Of a DNA stretch of 64,000 bases, positions 33,563-44,244 are shown in pieces. Position 1 is the first letter of the stretch. Every line of letters begins with the position of its first letter. The DNA comes from Hordeum vulgare subsp. vulgare (taxonomy: Eukaryota > Streptophyta > Magnoliopsida > Poales > Poaceae). Position numbers and translations under genes: made by a program. The DNA lies in NCBI RefSeq assembly GCF_904849725.1, contig NC_058519.1, forward strand, positions 105,202,881 to 105,266,880, read 5' to 3'. The notes beneath the pieces were generated by a model. It had not been told where the DNA came from, did no database searches, and saw only the letters and a list, made by a program, of their open reading frames with translations.

Positions 33563-35098
33563 GCATTGGTATGGGCAATCCCCTTGGCTTGTGCCAAGCT
33601 TGGGGGATTTGCCCCGGTATTGTATCACCATCACATCTTTTGCCTTTACCTTTGTTCTAGTTTTCCTTTTCAGTTTTCTCTTTCTCTAGTAGATTAAAAG
33701 TCTTAGTGTTTTAGTTTTGAGTTTTACTTTGTGTCACCCCCGATGTATTCTTGCTCGTGAGCCATATGATAAAGAGTGTCTTAGTTGAAGGGCTTTGTCT
33801 CTTGCCATGATCAAAAGAGTGAGAATAGAACAAAAGCATGAAAGATCATGTAATGATCTTATGGGAAGTGATGGCTTCACATATAAAAAGAATGAGGATT
33901 GAAACTTGTTGAGGTAAGGCAAACGTAGACCTTGGTCATTGTTGCAATTAATAGGGAGTGATAAAGAAGGAGAGGTTCACATATAAATATATCCTCTCTG
34001 ACACCATCTATGATTGTGAACACTCACTGAACTATTGCATGCCTATAAGTAGATGTTGGACAAGGAAGACAACATAATGAATTGTGTTTGCTTGGCTCTG
34101 AACAATGTTATATGACTAGAGATCCCTTAGCATGTGACGATTGCTTCCACCTCATATTAGCCAAAACCTCCTGCACTAAGTAGAGATACTACTTGTGCAT
34201 CCATAAACCTTCAAACCAGTTTTGCCATGAGTGTCCACCATACCTACCTATGGATTGAATAAGATCCCTCAAGTAAGTTGTCATTGGTGCAAGCAATAAA
34301 AATTGCTCTCTAATATGTATGATCTATTAGTGTGTGGAAAATAAGTTTTATACAAACCTGTGATGAGGAAGACATAAAAGCGACAGACTGCATAATAAAG
34401 TTCTTTATCACAGGAGGCAATATAAAGTGGCGTTCCTCCGCACTAAGAGGACACACATCCAAACCTCAAAAGCGCATGACAACCTCTGCTTCCCTCTGCG
34501 AAGGGCCTATCTTGTACCTTTACTTTTTGCCCTTGAAAGAGTCATGGTGATCTTCACCAATTCCTTATTTCGCCTTTATCTTGGCTAACGTCATATGCTT
34601 GGGAAAGATCTATATTCATACGCCAACTTGGAGGTAGGCATTCATGAATTATTATTGTTGACATTACCCTTGAGGTAAGCAGTTGGGAGGCAAAACTGTA
34701 AGCCCCTATCTTTCTCTATGTTCAGCTGAGACTTTGATCTCATGAGTACCACGTGAGTTGTACCAATTGTTGAGAACGAAAGAATGGTTGAGTATGTGGA
34801 TTTGCTTTACAAGCTCTTATTTGACTCTTTCTGATGTTGTGATAAATTGCAATTGCTTCAATGACTAAAGGCTATCGGTTGTTACTTCTCGGTAAGGTTC
34901 TTGATCCATGCTTTACTTCGTGAAGGAATTATCACTTTAGCATGAGATATTATATGTTGGTATTGCTGTTCTGACCTTGATCATGATGCATGCATGTTCG
35001 TATCTTGTTTTGTCGACACCTATCTCCCTAAATATGTGGACATATTTATTGAGCTAGGCTTTCGCTTGAGGACAAGCGAGGTCTAAGCTTGGGGGAGT
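33563..35098 (+). other. 3' untranslated region and polypurine tract of the Athila-type element
   Basis: No gene is supported. Purine-rich CCAAGCTTGGGGGA (33594-33607) and the final CTAAGCTTGGGGGAGT (35083-35098) are similar; the second abuts the 3' LTR and is the polypurine tract. The first may be a decoy or secondary tract. Confidence 0.65.
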
Positions 35099-36622
35099 TG
35101 ATACGTCCATTTTGCATCATGTTTTCATGTTGATATTTATCGCTTCTTTGGCTGTTATTTCACTTCACGGTACAATTCTTATGCCTTTTGTCTCTTATTT
35201 TGCAAGGTTTACATGAAGAGGGAGAATGCCGACAACTGGAATTCTGGCCTGAAAGTGGAGCAAAGTTGAGATACCTATTCTGCGCACCTCCGAACACCGT
35301 GAAAATCAACGAGGATATTTTTCCGGATTTATCAAAAATAGTGGGCCGAAGAAGTGCCAGAGGGGCACCAGGGGGTGCCCACAAGCCTGCATGGCGCGGC
35401 CACCCCCCAGGCCGCGCCATGAGGGCTTGTGGGCAACCTGCTGGCCCACTTGCCCCCCTCTTTTGCTATATGAAGGGTTTCGTCCAGAAAAAATAAATCA
35501 AGGAGGAGCTTTTTCGTGGATTCGCCGCCGACACGAGGCGGAACTTGAGCATAACCAATCTAGAGCTCCGGCAGGACAATCCTGCCGGGGAAACTTCCCT
35601 CCCGGAGGGGGAAATCGTCGCCATCATCATCACCAACACTCCTCTCATCGGAGGGGACTCGTCACCATCAACATCTTCATCAACACCATCTCATCTGCAA
35701 ACCCTAGTTCATCACTTGTAACCAATCTCCGTCTCACGACTCCGATTGGTACTTGTATGGTTGCTACTAGTGTTAATTACTCTTTGTAGTTGATGCTAGT
35801 TGGATTATTTGGTGGAAGAGTTTATGTTTAGATCCTTGATGCTACTCATTACCTCTCTGGTCATGGATATGATTATGCTTTGTGAGTAGTTACTTTTGTT
35901 CCCGAGGACATGGGATAAGTCATGCTAATAGTAGTCATGTGAATTTGGTATTCGTTTGGTAATTTGATATGTTGTATGTTGTTTTTCCTCTAGTGGTGTT
36001 ATGTGAACATCGACTACATAACACTTCACCATTATTTGGGCTAGAGGAAGGCATTGGGAAGTAGTAAGTAGATGATGGGTTGCTAGAGTGACAGAAGCTT
36101 AAACCCTAGTTTATGCGTTGCTTCATAAGGGGCTGATTTGGATCCACTAGTTTAATGCTATGGTTAGACTTTGTCTTAATTCTTCTTTCGTAGTTGTGGA
36201 TGCTTGCGAGAGGGGTTAATCATAAGTGGGATGCTTGTCCAAGTAAGGGCAGTACCCAAGCGCCGGTCCACCCACATATCAAACTATCAAAGTAACGAAC
36301 GTGAATCATATGAACATGATGAAACTAGCATGACAGAAATTCCCGTGTGTCCTCGGGAGCGCTTTTCCTCCTATAAGACTTTGTCGAGGCTTGTCCCTTG
36401 CTACAAAAGGGATTGGACCACTTTGCTGCACAGTTGCTACTTTTGTTACTTGTTGCTTGCTACGAATCATCTCACCACACAATCACTTGTTACCGACAAT
36501 TTCAGTGCTTGCAGATATTTCCTTGCTGAAAACCACTTGTCAGATCCTTCTGCTCCTTGTTGGGTTCGGACTCTTACTTATAGAAAGGACTACGATTGAT
36601 CCCCTATACTTGTGGGTCATCA
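35099..36622 (+). mobile_element. 3' LTR of the Athila-type element, 1,524 bp
   Basis: It runs from TGATACGTCCATTTTGC to CCCCTATACTTGTGGGTCATCA. The hairpin at 35376-35434 is nearly continuous: TGCCCACAAGCC pairs with GGCTTGTGGGCA, and inside it ATGGCGCGGC pairs with GCCGCGCCAT. A TATA-like TATATGAA follows at about 35467. The last 75 bp are very like the terminus of the pol-less Gypsy element at 14262. Confidence 0.92.
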
Positions 36623-36627
36623 GGGTG

Positions 36628-39271
36628 CTTCGGACGATCATAGGTGATCGGACATGCCGACCAAGGATTGTACTTCGGGGCTACCGGCTCTATGGAACAT
36701 ATGCTCCGATGCATGTGCTTCCTCTCCTTTTTGGGCAGATAGGTGATGTATGTCATGTTCACCGTCTTTACTTCGGGGGAAACTGCTTTTGGCCCCTATT
36801 GTTCAGGCGATGAGGCTCTTCATCGTCCTTACTGCACGGGCTTTTGGCCTGGTCTTCGGCCATGCTTTTACCTGCCGCTTTGAACACCCAACAATTATGG
36901 TTGGTGTGTGTAGAAGGCTTATTTGGAGTGCTATCTATCTGACACGGCTTCTGGAGATTTTATCCACCACGGTCGGCCCATCCCGATTTCCCTTGAAGGG
37001 TTTCTTCTTGGGTCGAGGCCTAGGATTGCTAAATCCGACATTGAGTGACGTGTCATCGGCTTCACCGCCGTTGTGCCGATGCTTGTTTTTGTTGCGTCAT
37101 GGCTTTCCATTGCTCTCCCGAACTGTAGAAGTGGCGGGATTTGAGGGAGGGTTATTTCGCCAAGCCAACCAAGTATCCTCTCCACACAATGGCGAGTCAT
37201 GAGGGAGGTGAGGGCGGCCATTGTTCTAGGTCGTTCGTGTCCCAACATCCGGGTGAGCCACTCATCCCGTATATTGTTGTGGAAGGAAGCCAATGCTTCA
37301 GCGTCCGAGCAATCAACAATATGCTTTTCTTCATGAGGAATGTGTTGCAGAATTGTCAGGATGACTCATCTAGCTGTTGGATTATGTGTCTTAAGTCGCC
37401 GGAGCCAGGTGGCCGAACGTAAGTGGCTTGAAATTTGTCTAAAAAGGCATATTCAAGGTCCTTCCAACTCCCGATAGAGTTTTTCGGGAGGATGTTCAGC
37501 CAGTGCCTCACCTGGCCTTTGAGCTTAAGTGGCAAATACTTGATGGCATGTAGATCGTCTACACGAGCCATATGAATATGAAGGAGGAAATCCTCGATCC
37601 AAACAGCCGGATCTGTCATACCATCATACTTTTCTATATTAACGGGCTTAAACCCTTTGGAGAACTAATGTCGCATTACCTCGTCCATGAAGCACATTGG
37701 GTAAGCAGCTCCCTTTATCCGAGATTTATCATGCTAGAGATCAGTCGAGGTTCTACCATGCTGGGCGTCCTGAACACCATCGTTCTGGTTGGGATGAGCT
37801 TGGTATCTGTTTTGTCTTGAGGGAGTGTGACTTCCGGATCCGTAAATGGACCTGGTTTGATATGGTTTAGAATTAATTTTCTGCTGCAGATCATAATGGT
37901 CCTTGGTTTGAACCAGTTCTTTTTGCTTATCCCGTCCTCGAGGAGGACGGTCTGGTTGATCATCTTGTGCGAAACAGGTTGGTGCAGGCTCCAAAGCCTC
38001 ATCTTTGAATTCTAGTAACAAGCTTCAACTTGGGTAGCTCTTGGTCGGATCGTGTCACTCGTGTTAGTACCGTTCTTCAACATCCAAGACTTTGGTACAT
38101 CTTTCATTGACAGAGTCTTGTTCGGGCTTGAGCTGTCTCTGCTTTACGTTAAAGCTCCGAGCAGTGGCGATGAGCTGTTGCATAAACACTTCCTGACCCA
38201 GTGGGTCTTCGGGTACAATAAAGTCCTCGGCTCCTAGACTCTCGTCCTCCTCGATTAGAGGAACATAGTTGTTGCCTTTGAAGTCGTCGGGATCCCCAAG
38301 CTGGTCTCTATCCATGTATCCTGGCAAGCCAGGGTTATATGCGGAGTCTAAAGGTTTTGGGGACTTTGTGAGATTTTTTGTATCCTCGGGATCTGGGTTT
38401 TCCCATGTGCCTGCATTGCTTTCCTTCACCTTACGAGCTTTAGGCTTTTTTGCGCCGGCGGTGGCATTTGACAGGTTCGTTGCCGCTGTTTTTGGCTGGT
38501 GTTTCGTCATTGCTTTTTCCCGTATCACCTTCGTCCCTATGGGTGTCCACCATATAAACATTGGAAGAGGAGGTGGCGGTCCATCGTCCTGTTATGGTGA
38601 TTGAATAGCCATGTCCATATCTTCGGCTTCTTCAGAAGAGAAGTCTAACATATCGGCTAGATCTTCGATAGTGGCGACGAAGTGGGTGGTGGGCGGGGAA
38701 TAAAGTTCACTGCACCTAGCTCCAGTGCCGGAAAGGTCCTGGGTAGGAGACCACTCATCCGAATAATCATCGATTTTTGCTTGGGTCTTAGTCTCATTTG
38801 ACCATGAGAGATTGGCTGGACTAGCGATCGATGCCCCGATGGGACTACATTCCGAAGCTCGAGCGTAGGAAATGTATTCGGGCAGGATGACCCTCGTGCC
38901 TTCGAATTCCATAGTCGGATCTTGGCTCGAGGCCGAGTTGAGGCTAAAACCTATTCCGGACTCGAAGTCTAGAGTAGGATCCAAAATTAAAGCTTCGGAA
39001 TTTTTGAGGTTTTTGGACGCAACCAGATTCTCGGAAAAGATGAGGTCACCCTGGGTTTTGGTGATGAATTCCAACTTGCCGAACTTAAATTCCTGCCCCG
39101 GACTGATCCCTTCAATACGATGATGAGCCGCCTTGATGTGCGAGGTGCTGCCGAAAGCAGAGGTTTGGCCGGAGACAAAGATATCTCGAGACTCAATGCC
39201 GTCGTTGGTGACCAAACGATCCATCGATTCTTCTCGTGATCCTGTAGCAGAGCTCTCAATGAAAGCACAAA
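36628..39271 (-). pseudogene. gag: Gag of element C, heavily broken
   Basis: Minus-strand pieces run from just inside the 5' LTR (39271) leftward. The N-terminal part (about 38592-39260) is acidic and Ser-rich with no known domain. A basic, Lys-rich stretch follows (38420-38520). The gag core lies at 37356-37619 (LPLKLKGQVRHWLNILP, then SWKDLEYAFLDKFQATY). The next block is at 36931-37293 (NNIRDEWLTRMLG, then MAALTSLMTRHC). Each piece is in a different frame or ends in a stop, so no full protein is made. The sequence runs on into the protease fragment at 27344, on the far side of the Athila-type insertion. Confidence 0.78.
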
Positions 39272-39741
39272 TTTCGCTTTTAAAACCGACCAATCTCGAG
39301 TAGGGGGTCCGAATTGTGGATCTAGGGTCGATTGGTAGAAGGGACAATGGGGACGGTATTTTACCCATGTTCGGGCCCTCTTGATGGAGGTAAAACTCTA
39401 CGTCTTGCTCTTGCTGTTATTGATGAGATAGTACAAAGTACAGGTTTGATCTACTGCGAGATTGATGTTGTAGTCTAAACCCTAATCGTAAAGACCTTGA
39501 TGTATCCTGCAAGCTATGACCCCCTAGCTTATATAGACGCTAGGGGTGTTAGGATTTATACAAGGCTAGTTACAACAAATAAGGAATATGTCGATGCCTA
39601 TATGTCCTTGGATTGCACGCCAAGTGTTTGGAAGAGTCCATCTAGAATCCAACACTTGTGTTAATGATCGAACACGCTAGAGAGCCAGACCCATACGGAT
39701 AGGTAAGCGGCCCAAGGACCCCCTAGTCCGAGACTCCCTCA
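39272..39741 (-). mobile_element. Right (5') LTR of element C, 470 bp
   Basis: It is uninterrupted and matches the three pieces of the left LTR. On the minus strand it begins TGAGGGAGTCTCGGACTAGG. The TATA box in its inverted repeat is at 39521-39546. No clear primer-binding site was recognised next to it (CTTTCATTGAGAGCTC follows), so the primer tRNA is unknown. Confidence 0.85.
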
Positions 39742-39972
39742 CACGTCAAGAATCTCGAGGGTGCTACTACACATGCAATTGAGCAGGGTTTTGACCTTTG
39801 TAAAGGTAGCCATGGACCTCCTTTTATAGGTGAAAGGGGTTACCACGGTGGCTAAAATGGTAAATATACAAGATTAAATAGTGGGTGTAGCAGTGGTCAA
39901 ACTAGTGACATGCTACAGTTGAAGCTACCTAACCCTGACGGATTAGTACACGTGCATTGAATGCGCCGTGAG

Positions 39973-40814
39973 GAGGGTCGGGCCGGCAAAATTCAGGGCC
40001 GTGTGCAAAACTAAAAAATGAGGCCCTATCTCACAAAAAATAGCTAACGAGCAATTACACGAACCAGACTAATGTATTTAGTGATGATCCAAACATGCAT
40101 TATTAGAACACAGGATAAAAAATGAATAAAAATAAAATTGATGTTATAATGTCATCAATTGAAGATCATGCGTCAATGTTTGGATATTAAGCAAACCATC
40201 TAACTTGCCTAATTTTGGGTCTTGTCCATTTGAACTACTACACTTGAATCTTTAACCGAGGACGTAAAAAATGATCTCTACTGAAGTAACTATCTCTTCC
40301 AAAAGTTAACTAGGAAATTCAGAATTAGGAGTAGGTACTAAATTTTATCGGAAAAGAAGACTCACTAAGCATGTGGAGGCTAGACTCGTTCACGGATCGA
40401 TGTGACGAGGCGACGACTCTGAAATTTGGGAGAGGAACCTACAAAGGCAAAAATGACAACGACCTTAATTTGATCGATCTAATGAGGCAAAGTCGATGAG
40501 ACAATCTTGTTTCATATAGGGAAGTCGAAGCGTGTGCCGTTGCGGTCTCCAGATCGAGAGACAAGATGATCCCGGTAGACTTTTGTAGCGATCTCTTTTT
40601 TTAGACTGACAAAGCATTTCCATATTATCGATCAAGTGATTTCCTTTTTTTGAGAAATATCAATAGAGCACCAGCACTGATGTGCTCGATGGCCACAACT
40701 AAGGCCCAGCTCGAGCATGTAGGATTTTTTAGAAATATTACAAGGCCTATATACAAAATTCAGGAATCATAAAGTTATGGGCCATGTGCGGGCACCACTT
40801 TTGGCCCGGCCCTG
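39973..40814. mobile_element. Short non-autonomous hAT-like DNA transposon
   Basis: A perfect 8-bp target duplication GCCGTGAG flanks 842 bp (39965-39972 and 40815-40822). The ends are inverted: GAGGGTCGGGCCG on the left and CAGGGCCGGGCCA on the right read on the minus strand, agreeing at 10 of 13 positions. An 8-bp duplication with CAGGG-type ends is the hallmark of hAT elements. The interior has no transposase or other gene, so it must have used an enzyme from elsewhere. Confidence 0.75.
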
Positions 40815-40822
40815 GCCGTGAG

Positions 40823-41614
40823 GTGTCACGCTGGTGTTGCTCCCCGACAAGGATTGCCTCTCCTTCTGTGTCGTTTCCCACCTACCTCTTATTATCCCGC
40901 CACGCCATTAGAACATGTGTCATTAAAGCTACTATAATTCCATGGAACCACCACGTGTCCGACAAGGACTACCTAACAACCTGCCAGCTCGACACCTCAT
41001 TGATGGCCACAATTAGACCGATGAGGTGGAGCGGTGGCGTGGTAGTGGGACCTTGCTAGACGTGATGGATGCCTGGTCTCCCTCACCAGCAAGGAGGCTT
41101 GCCGGTGGCTTGGCCTTGTCGCTTTATGTTGTCTTGAATACAGTGTCTCCCCAACAAGGCTTGCCGGGCTGGAGGCTATTGTCATGTGTGCGCAAGTTAG
41201 GGTACTAAAGGACCTGTTCTTTAGTACACCGACAGGAGCCCCCAGGCCTGGGCCACACTAAAGTCCATGACGCTGTTGGGATCAGCCCAAAGCAGTGCAT
41301 AAACACATGGTCGAGCTTTACTTCGATTATAATGATGATTTTACTACCCACCCCACGATGCGCATTAAATGCAGGACGTGGGAGAGGTGGATCGAAACAT
41401 CGCGTGAGGGGCGCGCTTGAAAGGGTTGACCACGTTGGATAAGGAGAGTGCGGCCTGTGCACATTCCACCTTATAAGAAGGGGATTCACACATGCGCTGC
41501 TCATCCTGACCAACTGTTACCCCCATTAGCCGCCTCCTTTTCTTTCTCTCTTGCACATCGCATAGCTCCCGTGCCACTTCATCGTCTTCATCATTACTCT
41601 TCCTGGAGCTCTCC
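40823..41614 (+). other. Upstream region of the second Transposase_28-like fragment
   Basis: No gene is seen. A 9-bp hairpin GTACTAAAG/CTTTAGTAC with an 8-nt loop lies at 41202-41227, followed by GACAGGAGCCCCCAGG. A TATA-like TTATAAGA lies at 41471-41478, about 140 bp before the likely start codon at 41615, and could be its promoter. Confidence 0.4.
41471..41478 (+). promoter_or_regulatory. Candidate TATA box
   Basis: CCTTATAAGAAG, placed upstream of the start codon at 41615 with a pyrimidine-rich leader between them. Confidence 0.35.
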
Positions 41615-42380
41615 ATGGCACCCAAGAGGGTATCATCCGCCACTACCTACGACCCTATGAAGAGGGCCACGAGAGCCGTCGACTCTGACGTGGATGCGAG
41701 GAAAAACACCCTGGTGAAAGTGTGAAGGAACACCATCGTCTTCTAACCCTCCATGCTGATGGGCAACGACCTCATCCCGAGGTATGCTTTGATGTGGGGG
41801 AAGGAGACCACGGTGCATCCTGCACCGGTGGTGATCCCTAGTGATTCCCAGCCCAATGCGGAGAAGTACCCGCTCTTCATGGCATACTTCTACTGTGGGC
41901 TAGTTCCCCTCTTCCCCGACTTCTTCACTAAATTGATGTTGACCTATGGCTTCAAGGTGTTAGACTTTACACCAAACGTCATGACCACCTTGTCGGTCTT
42001 CATGCATTTTTGTGAAAACTCCATAGTAGTAGTCCCTAGCGAATCACTTTTCCACCACTTCTATTATGCACACATAGAAGGGTATGCTCACTCCGGTAGC
42101 ATCCGTGGATTCCTTGGGCCACTCACAAGGAGGTGTACCCTCTCGGCAACCTGCACAAGTAGTGGGAGGAGTGGCGGGATGAATGGAGTTGCATTATGGA
42201 GAAGGAGCCCCTAATGTTCTGCAAGATCTAGAAATCCAAGCCGGTTCGCGACAGTGGAGCACCCTTGCCCCCGACGACAAGAAGTTGGATATCGTCATCA
42301 CATGCATGCTCCAGCTGAGGGCTGTCGGGATCACCATAGAGATGGTGAGTGCGAATTTCCTCGCCAGGCGCATCGCCCCC
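41615..42380 (+). pseudogene. Second Transposase_28-like gene fragment
   Basis: The likely start at 41615 (MAPKRVSSATTYDPMKR) is followed by two in-frame stops within about 50 codons. The open frame at 41753-42214 carries the family pattern: PLFMAYFYCGLVPLF, then LDFTPNVMTTLSVFMHFCENSIVVVPSESLFHHFYYA. This parallels the block of Transposase_28 proteins in which a Pro-Asn pair is followed by a helical segment with a conserved Cys-Glu. A frame change near 42150 follows. A GTGAGT donor-like site at 42345 suggests a first exon. Element F then cuts the gene off at 42381. It is not a copy of the gene at 22205; the two are diverged. Confidence 0.55.
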
Positions 42381-42679
42381 TGATATGTCTCTAGTGTAAC
42401 TACAATTTTTGATTGTTCCATGGCATAATATTACCATTCTAGGATGCTTTTTGGGCATTTATTTACCAATTCATATTATTTTTTAGCACTAACCTATTAA
42501 CTGAGTTCCTAGTGTGAGTTGTTCTTTTTCGCATGTTTTTGGCCTTTAACGTTTACAGTACCAAACGAAGTCCAATTGCCACAAAACTTTTTGATGACTT
42601 TCTTTGGACCAAAATAAGACCTAGAAGCTTCGGGAGGAGACCGGAGGCCGCACGAGGGAGGAAACACAAATCAGGGTGT

Positions 42680-44191
42680 TGAAAGCACAATTGTTCCCAA
42701 GGGTGGTCTTGATAATTGATCACAACATATGCATCATTGGACTAATATGTTTATCAAAGTATATTTCAGAAAAGTTCAAAAGATGCATTGGCTAAAGGCT
42801 TATGTGGAGATGCCCCTTGATGCAAGAAAGTAATAAGATTGACCCAAGCTTCAAGCTAGAAGACTCTTCATTTTATATTTGTGAGAAATCACTTTTGAGT
42901 CCATAGGAAAGCCAATACTATTAAAAGAGGGTGAGGTGTTAAAATAAACTCGTTGCTCAAGTGCTCAGAGATAGCCATAAAAAATACACAGTCATTTTCC
43001 CACATAACCATTCTGTCCCAAGCCATGTACTCAAAATCGGTGACACCAACTTTCTCATTTCATCCCTATCGATTTTCATCTCACACAGAACCCTAGCCAA
43101 AGCCACCAAATCGGTGCAACCAAAACCATGTCGGTGCTGCCGAGTTTAGGTGACCAACTTTCTGTTGCCTCGGGACACAAAATCGGAATTTCTGAGTTTG
43201 AGTATCGGTGTCAGCAAGTTGTGTCATGTGACCATTAGCCACCTTTTCGGTGTCATCGAGTTGTGTATATCGGTTCCATCAAGATTCAAAAGTTGCTACC
43301 TTTAGTGCAAGTCGGTACCACCGAGTTCATGACTTCGGTGTCACCGAGTTGGCCACATTAGGTGTAACGGTTGGATTTTGGGGACAACCTATATATACCC
43401 CTTCACCCACCTCTCATTCAAGATAGAAGCACTCAGAACAGTCATTTCATTGCGAGATCCATTTTTCTGAGAGAGAGCCACCTAGTCATGTGTTGAGACC
43501 AAGATATTCCAATCTAATCATTTGAAACTTGATCTCTAGCCTCCGCAAGTTGATTTCCACCAAATCAGTCTCTCCTACCCATGCCTATTCTGTGAGAGAG
43601 TGACTATGTGTTGAGGAGACTACCTTTAGAAGCACAAGAACAAGGAGTTCATCGTTCGACCACATCTATTACCTTTTGGAGGGTGGTGCCTCCATTGGTT
43701 AGGTTCCGCTTGGGATCCTCCTACTTCATGTTGTGGAGTTGAACCAAGATGTTTGTAAGTGCAAGGAGATCGCCTACTTCGTGAATATCTACCATGGGTA
43801 ATGCTAGTCCTTCGTGGGTGGAAGCCGTGGTGGAATAGACAAGGCCGCTTATTCGTGGACCCCTTGTGGGTGTATCCCTCCATGGACTCTCGCAAATGTT
43901 ATCCCCCGTGGGTTGAAGTCTCCACTAACATGGACGTACTATAGCGCCACCTATCAGAACCATGCCAAAAATCACCGTGTCAACCTCATGTGTTTGATCT
44001 CCCTACCTTACTCCTTTATTTTGCACTTGCATGTTTTACATTCCGCTGCTATACTCTTATAAATTCATTGTAGGGTGTACTTGACTTTCCATAATTGCTA
44101 AAACTGGCCCACAACTAAAATTGGGAAAAGGCTAAGTTTTATCTTGTCAAGTAGTCTAATCACCCCCTTTAGACAAACTTCGGATCCTACA
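42680..44191 (+). mobile_element. 5' LTR of the pol-less Copia-type element
   Basis: It starts TGAAAGCACAATTG and ends CGGATCCTACA. A TATA box (CTATATATA) lies at about 43390-43398. The frames inside it are not genes. Confidence 0.9.
43025..43370 (+). repeat. Cluster of degenerate TCGGTGNCACCGAGTT motifs
   Basis: About eight spaced copies of a near-palindromic motif occur upstream of the TATA box, for example TCGGTACCACCGAGTT at about 43312 and TCGGTGTCACCGAGTT at about 43335. Equivalent clusters are in the 3' LTR (51205-51525) and in the solo LTR (57095-57415). Confidence 0.7.
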
Positions 44192-44193
44192 AG

Positions 44194-44205
44194 TGGTATC
44201 AGAGC
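44194..44205 (+). other. Primer-binding site, initiator tRNA-Met type
   Basis: TGGTATCAGAGC is an exact match to the usual Copia site, two bases after the LTR end. Confidence 0.9.
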
Positions 44206-44244
44206 TTTGGTCTCCATTGTATTGGTTTCACAACCTAGGATAGT

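Larger units (their letters stand above)
27345..36622 (+). mobile_element. Athila-type Gypsy retrotransposon with gag-pol
   Basis: A perfect 5-bp target duplication GGGTG (27340-27344 and 36623-36627) flanks it. It has a truncated 5' LTR, gag, protease, reverse transcriptase, RNase H and integrase in Gypsy order, a further frame after pol, a long 3' untranslated part, a polypurine tract and a full 3' LTR. The right half of the 5' LTR, the primer site and the gag start are deleted at about 28119. The pol frame has several shifts and a stop, but the catalytic motifs are preserved. It is inserted in the protease region of element C. It may belong to the Sabrina/WHAM group; the name is not verified. 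Confidence 0.9.
10574..39741 (-). mobile_element. Gypsy retrotransposon, Tat-like, split by three insertions (element C)
   Basis: Two copies of a roughly 470-bp LTR (10574-21681 and 39272-39741) bracket a minus-strand gag (36628-39271), a minus-strand protease fragment (26681-27344) and a plus-strand Transposase_28-like gene (22205-25466). On the minus strand the order is LTR, gag, protease, antisense gene, LTR. That is the layout of Tat-lineage elements such as Grande and Retand, which carry an antisense gene near the 3' LTR. No reverse transcriptase, RNase H or integrase was found, so it is either non-autonomous or internally deleted. The flanking bases CCCAT and CACGT agree at only 3 of 5 positions, so a target duplication is not proven. 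Family name not verified. Confidence 0.7.

Noticed and set aside
10569..39746. Target duplication for element C (CCCAT and CACGT)
   Set aside because: Only 3 of 5 bases agree, so it is not evidence.
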